The notes under the pieces: model-generated
Database searches by the model: none
The model's input: only the letters and a program-made list of their open reading frames with translations
What the model was told of the DNA's origin: nothing
Position numbers and translations under genes: made by a program
Shown here: piece after piece, positions 59,441 through 64,000 of the stretch
Layout of the letters: the number at the start of each line of letters is the position of its first letter
Position numbering within the stretch: position 1 is the first letter of the stretch
From: Streptomyces canus 299MFChir4.1
GTDB lineage: Bacteria > Actinomycetota > Actinomycetes > Streptomycetales > Streptomycetaceae
Direction of reading: 5' to 3'
Length of the DNA: 64,000 bases
Assembly: GCF_000383615.1 (NCBI RefSeq)
Contig: NZ_KB911590.1
Location: forward strand, 62,001-126,000

Positions 59441-60795
59441 GGGCGAGCAGTCTCCCGGTGGGTGAGGTGGGCCAGGGTGTCGAAGCCCGTGCCGTTGAAG
59501 TCGGCGACGGAGGTGGCCAGGCGGTTCTTCAGGGGGGTGGTCCAGCGGTCGGGGAGGTTTTCCGGGGCGCCGCAGCGGAGGCCGGCGATGCTTCCCGCTG
59601 TCGCGCCGTTGGAGTCGGTGTCCCAGCCGCCGCTGACCGCCTTGCAGAGGGAACCGGTGAAGTCGCCGTTCGCGTGGGTGAGGGCGGCGGCGATCAGCGC
59701 GGTGTTGGGGACGGCGTGGACCCAGTGGTGGGTCGCGCCGTGGGTGGCGTGGAGTTCGTCCACGACCGTGTCGAAGTCGTCGTGTGTCTCGGCCAGTTGG
59801 ACGGCGTGGGTGATGGCCCTGGTGAGGCGGGAGTTCGGGGGGATCACGCTGAGGCCGGTGCGCAGGCAGGTGTGGATGTCGGGGGTCGCCGCCGCCTGGG
59901 CGATCACGGCGGCCGTGAACATCGCCGCGTAGACGCCGTTCGCCGTGTGGGTGAGGGTGGCGTCCCGGTGGGCCTGTTCGGCTGCGGCCGCGGGGTCGCC
60001 GGGGTTGGTCCAGCCGTGGACGTCCGCGCGGATCAGGGCACCGATCCACTCGCGGAAGGGGTTGCGGTGGCGGGCCGTTCGGGGAGGCTCCAGGCCCTGG
60101 AGGAGGTTGCGGTAGGCGATGCGTTCGGCGGTGAAGGTGCGGCCGGCGGGGAGTTCGTCGAGCCAGAGCTTCGCCACGTCCGTGGTGGTGAAGTGCTTGC
60201 CGTGGCGCTGGAGCAACAGGAGGTTCAGCAAGGGGTAGTTGAGGTCGTCGTCCTCGGGCATGCCGTCGATGTTCTCGGCGAGGGAGGTCGCCGCGGAGCG
60301 GCGGTTCCAGGGATGGGCGGCGAGGAGTTCGGCGGGGACGCCCTTGGCCGTGAAGTAGGTGTTCAGGGGCCAGTTGCCGGTGGATCGGGCGAGTGCGCGG
60401 ATGGCTTCGAGGGGGAGTTTCTCCACGGGTTTGCCCAGGAGGCAGCCCACGGCCCGGCCCAGCCAGGCCGCCTCCAGGCGGGCCTCGGTGAGGGGGGCCG
60501 TGGCGGTGGGCGCCGGCCATGCACGGCAGCGGGCCTTGATCCTCGCGAGGTCGGTGGGTTCGTCTTCCGCCCACGCGCTCGGTAGATCCGCGAGTTCGTC
60601 CAGCAGGTCCTCCGCGAGCTGCCGCAGATACCGGGACGTGGGCTCCGCCGAGGCGCCCGCTCGGGTCGGCGCCTGTCCGCCTCCGGCCGCTCGCCATCGC
60701 GCCGCGATCGCCGACGGCTCCCTGCCGTCCTGGGCCGCCTGGCGGAGCTCGTGGCCGATCAGGTCCTCCGGTTGCACCCAGGTCAGTCGGAGCAT
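59437..60795 (-). CDS. ADP-ribosylglycohydrolase family protein, copy 1 (long form)
   Basis: A 452-residue member with an N-terminal extension of about 130 residues (MLRLTWVQPEDLIGHELRQA onward) before the hydrolase domain. That domain opens LEAAWLGRAVGCLLGKPVEKLP. The first metal motif reads MPEDDDLNYPLLN instead of the usual TDDT. The second is intact, GGWDTDSNGATAGSIAGL. The family removes ADP-ribose or hydrolyses related N- and O-glycosidic bonds using two magnesium ions. The start overlaps the stop of copy 2 by 13 bases, and the stop overlaps the ribokinase start. The partial divergence in motif 1 suggests an altered substrate. Confidence 0.87.
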   Translation of the reverse strand: MLRLTWVQPEDLIGHELRQAAQDGREPSAIAARWRAAGGGQAPTRAGASAEPTSRYLRQLAEDLLDELADLPSAWAEDEPTDLARIKARCRAWPAPTATAPLTEARLEAAWLGRAVGCLLGKPVEKLPLEAIRALARSTGNWPLNTYFTAKGVPAELLAAHPWNRRSAATSLAENIDGMPEDDDLNYPLLNLLLLQRHGKHFTTTDVAKLWLDELPAGRTFTAERIAYRNLLQGLEPPRTARHRNPFREWIGALIRADVHGWTNPGDPAAAAEQAHRDATLTHTANGVYAAMFTAAVIAQAAATPDIHTCLRTGLSVIPPNSRLTRAITHAVQLAETHDDFDTVVDELHATHGATHHWVHAVPNTALIAAALTHANGDFTGSLCKAVSGGWDTDSNGATAGSIAGLRCGAPENLPDRWTTPLKNRLATSVADFNGTGFDTLAHLTHRETARP

Positions 60796-61949
60796 CTCGG
60801 GCCTCCGAGTTCCGCGAAGGCCGCCTCGTGGGCCCTGCGGCGGGCCACGTTCTTCTCGAAGATGTCCCGGGTCACGGCGGTCAGCGTCGTCGCCGGTTCC
60901 CACAGGTCCAGACGGCTCGCCTCCGAGACCGTTTTCGACCAGTCGTCCGGGACCGGGAAGCCCATTGCGCCCGACAGGGCGCCCGCCATCGTGGCGATCG
61001 AGTCGCAGTCCCTGCCGTAGTTCACCGCGCCGAGAACGGCCTGCCGGTAGTCGCCCCCGGCCACCACCAACATCCCGAGCGCGACGGGAAGTTCCTCGAT
61101 CGCGTGGAGGCGGGAGGGGCGGCGTGCGCCGAGGGAGGGGGCGCGGTAGTCGGGGCCGACCGTGTCGTAGGGAGCCACGGCGTCCCGCAGGGGTCGTAGG
61201 GCCGACTCGAAGTCCGTGTGGCGGGCGGCCACTTCGCAGACCTGCTCGATCGCCGTACGGGTGCCGTCCTTCGCCAGCGACAGACAGGCCGTCACCACGG
61301 AGTCCGGTGTCGCTCCCGGTGCGGCCGCCGCCGCCACCGCCGCCGCGAAGACTCCCGCCGCCTCCCGGCCGTACGACGACTGGTGGGCGCCCGCGATGTC
61401 CAGGGCCTCGGCGTAGGCGGCCCGCGGGTCGGCCGCGTTGACCAGGCCGACCGGGGCCATGTACATCGCCGCGCCACAGTTGACGATGTTGCCCACTCCT
61501 GCCTCGCGGGGGTCGATGTGGCCGTAGTGGAGGCGTGTGACCAGCCACTTCTCCGCGAGGAAGATGCGGTGCAGGGGGAGGGCCTCCGCCTCCAGTTCCG
61601 GGATCCAGCGCGGGTTCGTCATCAGGTCGGGGACCAGGTGGTCGGCGATCGCGTAGGCGTCGAGATGGTCTTTGACCCGGTCGTAGACGCGGATCAGCGC
61701 GTGGGTCATCAAGGTGTCGTCGGTGACGTGGCCGTCGCCCTTGTGGTACGGGGCGATGGGGCGGGCGGTGCGCCAGGCGTCGCCGTTCCAGGGGCCGACG
61801 ATGCCGTGGACGCGGCCTGCGTGGCGTTCGAGGATCTGGTCGGGGGAGTAGCCCTCGACGGGGCCGCCGAGGGCGTCGCCCACCGCCGCGCCCACGAGGG
61901 CTCCGGCGATCCGGTCCTCAAGGCTGCTTTCTGTGTTTTTGGGCGTCAT
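60783..61949 (-). CDS. ADP-ribosylglycohydrolase family protein, copy 2
   Basis: A 388-residue protein with the standard layout. The N-terminal RIAGALVGAAVGDALGGPVEG is followed by the first metal motif GHVTDDTLMTHALIR and NCGAAMYMAPVG. The second metal motif is NYGRDCDSIATMAGALSGA. All canonical acidic residues are visible, so it should be catalytically competent. The ATG at 61949 is 12 bases after a GGAGG; an in-frame ATG at 61961 abuts that site and is less likely. It starts 9 bases after the copy 3 stop. Confidence 0.9.
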   Translation of the reverse strand: MTPKNTESSLEDRIAGALVGAAVGDALGGPVEGYSPDQILERHAGRVHGIVGPWNGDAWRTARPIAPYHKGDGHVTDDTLMTHALIRVYDRVKDHLDAYAIADHLVPDLMTNPRWIPELEAEALPLHRIFLAEKWLVTRLHYGHIDPREAGVGNIVNCGAAMYMAPVGLVNAADPRAAYAEALDIAGAHQSSYGREAAGVFAAAVAAAAAPGATPDSVVTACLSLAKDGTRTAIEQVCEVAARHTDFESALRPLRDAVAPYDTVGPDYRAPSLGARRPSRLHAIEELPVALGMLVVAGGDYRQAVLGAVNYGRDCDSIATMAGALSGAMGFPVPDDWSKTVSEASRLDLWEPATTLTAVTRDIFEKNVARRRAHEAAFAELGGPRCSD

Positions 61950-61957
61950 GCCCGGAA

Positions 61958-63199
61958 TCATCCTCCTGGGAGAGGCGGTTGTGCGGCTTCCAGGAGTTCG
62001 GCGAGTTCCACGAGGTCCGTGCCGGTGAGACGGGGGAGGGCGCAGCCGGAGAGGGTGCGGCAGGTGTCCCGCCAGGTGGCGGGGATCGCGCCGGCCCCGC
62101 CGAGTGCGCCGGTCAGGGCACCCACCAGGGCCGGGGCCGAGTCGGCGACCCGGGAGAGACAGGCTGCCGCGGGGATCGCCTCGGCGATGCGGCCCTGCGC
62201 CGCGGTGGCCAGGGCGAGGGCCACGGGGACGGTTTCGGCGGCCGCGATGCCGTAGCTGTAGACGTGGTCGACGATCTCGTGTTCCAGGGCGGGGATCAGG
62301 GCGAAGGCGGGGCCGGCGGTCCGGGCCAGGTACAGGGCGTGACGGGCGTTGCGGCCGATCTCCGTCTCCTCGGGGAGTTCGGTGAGGGCGGCTGTCACAC
62401 AGGCTTCGACGGGGGCGCCGGTCAGCGCCAGGGAGACGGCCGAGGCCATCGCCCTCGCTCCGTGCACCCCGTCTCCGTCCTGGGTGTAACGGGCGTCGAA
62501 CTCGGCGAGGTCCGCGGCGAGTCGGGGGTCGCCGGGGTGGGAGACGGCGAGGACGCAGGCCCTGACGCAGGCCGCGTCGTCGAAGTAGTGGGGGTTGTCG
62601 TGGCCGGTGGCGGGTGGGCGCAGGCCGGTGGCGAGGTTGCCCAGTCCCGCTCTCACGGAGATGCGGGCGCGGAGGGGGAGGACGGCGGACTCGATCTCGG
62701 GGGCGCGGTCCGCCGCGGCGGCCACTTCGGCGGCGAGGGCGTTCCACGCGAGGTCGATGGCGGCTCTCGTACGGCGGTGTCGCGTCCGGTCGCCCAGGGC
62801 GGTGTCGTCGCCTGCCCTGAGGAGGGCCTCCGCGGTGAAGGCCGCCCATTCGGCGTCGTCGGAGGGGCCGAGGCGGAGGGGTTCGGGGGGTTGGTTCAGG
62901 GCGATGGGGACGGGGAGGGTGGTGGTGGCGTTCTGTTCGGCGAAGGTGTCCAGTTCGCGGGTGAGGCGGCGGGTCCACTCGGGCATGCGGGCGGCTCTGT
63001 GGCGGGCCGCGGGCCAGCCGGCGGCGTCGCCTGCGGCCAGGCCCAGGAGGAGGCCGGTGACCCTTTGACCGGCCTCGGCTTCGCCTTCGGCCCTTGTGTT
63101 CCCCCCCGCACTACCTGTGCACCTTTCGTCGTCGGGTGCCGGTGGCCCCCCTGGGGCGATTTCGCCGTCGGCGGCCGCGGGTTCGAGCGGCCTTTGCAT
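61958..63199 (-). CDS. ADP-ribosylglycohydrolase family protein, copy 3 (degenerate metal site)
   Basis: A 413-residue paralogue with an N-terminal region of about 45 residues before VTGLLLGLAAGDAAGWPAARH. The first acidic motif reads LGPSDDAEWAAFTAEALL. At the second site, where family members have DxD(S/T), it reads SRVADSAPALVGALTGALGG, so the first aspartate is replaced. Magnesium binding may therefore be impaired and the protein may be a non-catalytic partner or bind a different ligand. The ATG at 63199 lacks a strong ribosome-binding site; an internal start near the conserved GLLLG is possible. It is 35 bases downstream of copy 4. Confidence 0.82.
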   Translation of the reverse strand: MQRPLEPAAADGEIAPGGPPAPDDERCTGSAGGNTRAEGEAEAGQRVTGLLLGLAAGDAAGWPAARHRAARMPEWTRRLTRELDTFAEQNATTTLPVPIALNQPPEPLRLGPSDDAEWAAFTAEALLRAGDDTALGDRTRHRRTRAAIDLAWNALAAEVAAAADRAPEIESAVLPLRARISVRAGLGNLATGLRPPATGHDNPHYFDDAACVRACVLAVSHPGDPRLAADLAEFDARYTQDGDGVHGARAMASAVSLALTGAPVEACVTAALTELPEETEIGRNARHALYLARTAGPAFALIPALEHEIVDHVYSYGIAAAETVPVALALATAAQGRIAEAIPAAACLSRVADSAPALVGALTGALGGAGAIPATWRDTCRTLSGCALPRLTGTDLVELAELLEAAQPPLPGG

Positions 63200-63234
63200 G
63201 CCCGACGTGGTCTCGCCCCACGGCCCCGGCGGCC

Positions 63235-64000
63235 TCACCGGTCCGTCCCCGAGTCGGTGCCCGCCGCCAGGGTGAAGGCGTCCGGGGCGGGTGGGGGCCA
63301 CTCCTGGGCGAGACCGGTCGTGCCCCACTTGCCGTCCTCGCCCGCCACCAGCAACTCCGCCACGTCCAGCACGTGATGGCCCGCCATGGAGGGCAGGCAG
63401 CTGCCTCTCGCCGGGCCGATCGCCGCGGCCCACTCGGCCGGGATCGCCGAGACGCCCCTGGTCGCCCCGGCCAGCGCCCCCGCCACCGCCGCCGTCGTGT
63501 CCGCGTCTCTCCCCATGTTCACCGCGGTCAGGACCGCCTCGCGGAAGTCGCCGTCCGCCGCCGCGTACGCGCCGAAGGCCAGGGCCACCGCCTCCGGGGC
63601 CAGGTCGGTCCACGGATAGCCGCCGATGACGACGGCGGAGCGGACCGCGCGCTCGCCTCTGTGGGCCACTGCCACGGCGCGGCGCAGGGAGCGGGCCGTC
63701 CAGCTGTCGTCCGGGATCACCGCCAGCGCCGAGGCGACGACGGTGATCGTCGGGGCACCGGCCATCGCCGCGGCCACTCCCGCGGCGACCGCCTGGCCGC
63801 CGTAGATGCCCTCGCCGTCGTGGCTCACCGAACCGTCGACGGCCACCAGGCGGGCCGCCTCTGCGGGGCGGCCCGCCGCGAAGACGCCGAAGGGAGCCGC
63901 CCGCATGGCCAGGCCGTCGCTCCAGGCGTGGCGGTGCTGGGCCGAGATGGGGGCGGCAAGGCCGCGGCGGAGGTTCTCCAGCGTGCCGCGTTCGCTGAAG
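63235..64000 (-). CDS. ADP-ribosylglycohydrolase family protein, copy 4 (partial)
   Basis: The frame is open from the window edge to the stop at 63235 and gives 254 residues of the C-terminal part. It opens with ERGTLENLRRGLAAPISAQHRHAWSDGLAMRAAPFGVFAAGRP and later has the intact second metal motif NMGRDADTTAAVAGALAGATRG. SHDGEGIYGGQAVAAGVAAAMAG is also typical. The N-terminus and the first metal motif lie outside the window. It is upstream in the operon of copies 3, 2 and 1, and further genes may precede it. Confidence 0.87.
   Translation of the reverse strand, partial: FSERGTLENLRRGLAAPISAQHRHAWSDGLAMRAAPFGVFAAGRPAEAARLVAVDGSVSHDGEGIYGGQAVAAGVAAAMAGAPTITVVASALAVIPDDSWTARSLRRAVAVAHRGERAVRSAVVIGGYPWTDLAPEAVALAFGAYAAADGDFREAVLTAVNMGRDADTTAAVAGALAGATRGVSAIPAEWAAAIGPARGSCLPSMAGHHVLDVAELLVAGEDGKWGTTGLAQEWPPPAPDAFTLAAGTDSGTDR

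Overview
The window is a GC-rich, gene-dense chromosomal segment from a Streptomyces. Evidence is GTG/TTG start use, GTGA/ATGA start-stop overlaps, the gene order mraY-murD-ftsW-murG-ftsQ-ftsZ-pgeF-ylmE-sepF-ylmG-divIVA, an ileS T-box leader, a histone-H1-like/DksA fusion protein, the dual HisA/TrpF enzyme PriA and the small protein TrpM. Nearly everything is core chromosome. I see no prophage, insertion sequence, CRISPR array, rRNA or tRNA gene.

Layout. (1) 1-10.2 kb, + strand: the division and cell-wall cluster from the end of mraY to divIVA, closed by a strong terminator with a TTCG loop. A 287-bp gap before ftsZ holds a perfect inverted repeat and a GACAC motif. (2) 10.2-13.7 kb, - strand: ileS behind an isoleucine T-box leader. 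(3) 14-20.1 kb, + strand: the H1-like/DksA protein, lspA, an RluD-type pseudouridine synthase, a GNAT acetyltransferase, a CPA1 antiporter and an SDR oxidoreductase, then a repeat-filled gap of about 450 bp. (4) 20.6-27.2 kb, mostly - strand: an MscS channel, a dienelactone-hydrolase-like protein (+), a Tat-exported PhoD, a membrane-anchored DsbA-like protein, a membrane protein and a DUF2252 protein. (5) 27.4-30.9 kb: dnaE. (6) 31-39.6 kb: two very small basic genes (one resembling ribosomal protein bL37), an NYN-domain protein, an ABC exporter, a DUF2567 protein, a YbaK deacylase, a Lon-N-domain protein, a helical-repeat protein and a beta-helix membrane protein. (7) 39.7-45.5 kb: hisD-hisC-hisB-small membrane protein-hisH-priA-ridA-hisF, mostly with overlapping stops and starts. 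(8) 45.7-56.5 kb: an MFS transporter, a DinB-like protein, hisI, trpE, three small membrane proteins, trpC, trpM, trpB, trpA, a second DsbA-like protein and lgt. (9) 56.5-64 kb, - strand: a tightly packed operon of four ADP-ribosylglycohydrolase-family genes (the first cut by the window edge), a ribokinase, a CoA-transferase and a CitE-like lyase.

How the genes work together. Regions 1 and 3 supply lipid II synthesis, Z-ring assembly, polar growth and lipoprotein processing. Regions 7-8 place histidine and tryptophan biosynthesis side by side. PriA serves both pathways, which fits the absence of trpF next to trpE/C/B/A. Region 9 is the least understood part: releasing ribose from ADP-ribosylated compounds and phosphorylating it would link the hydrolases to the ribokinase, but this is inferred from gene content only. 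Two direct copies (about 20.2 and 20.3 kb) and one inverted copy (52.3 kb) of a roughly 65-70-bp intergenic repeat mark the only clearly mobile-looking or repetitive DNA. One copy overlaps the stop of trpM.
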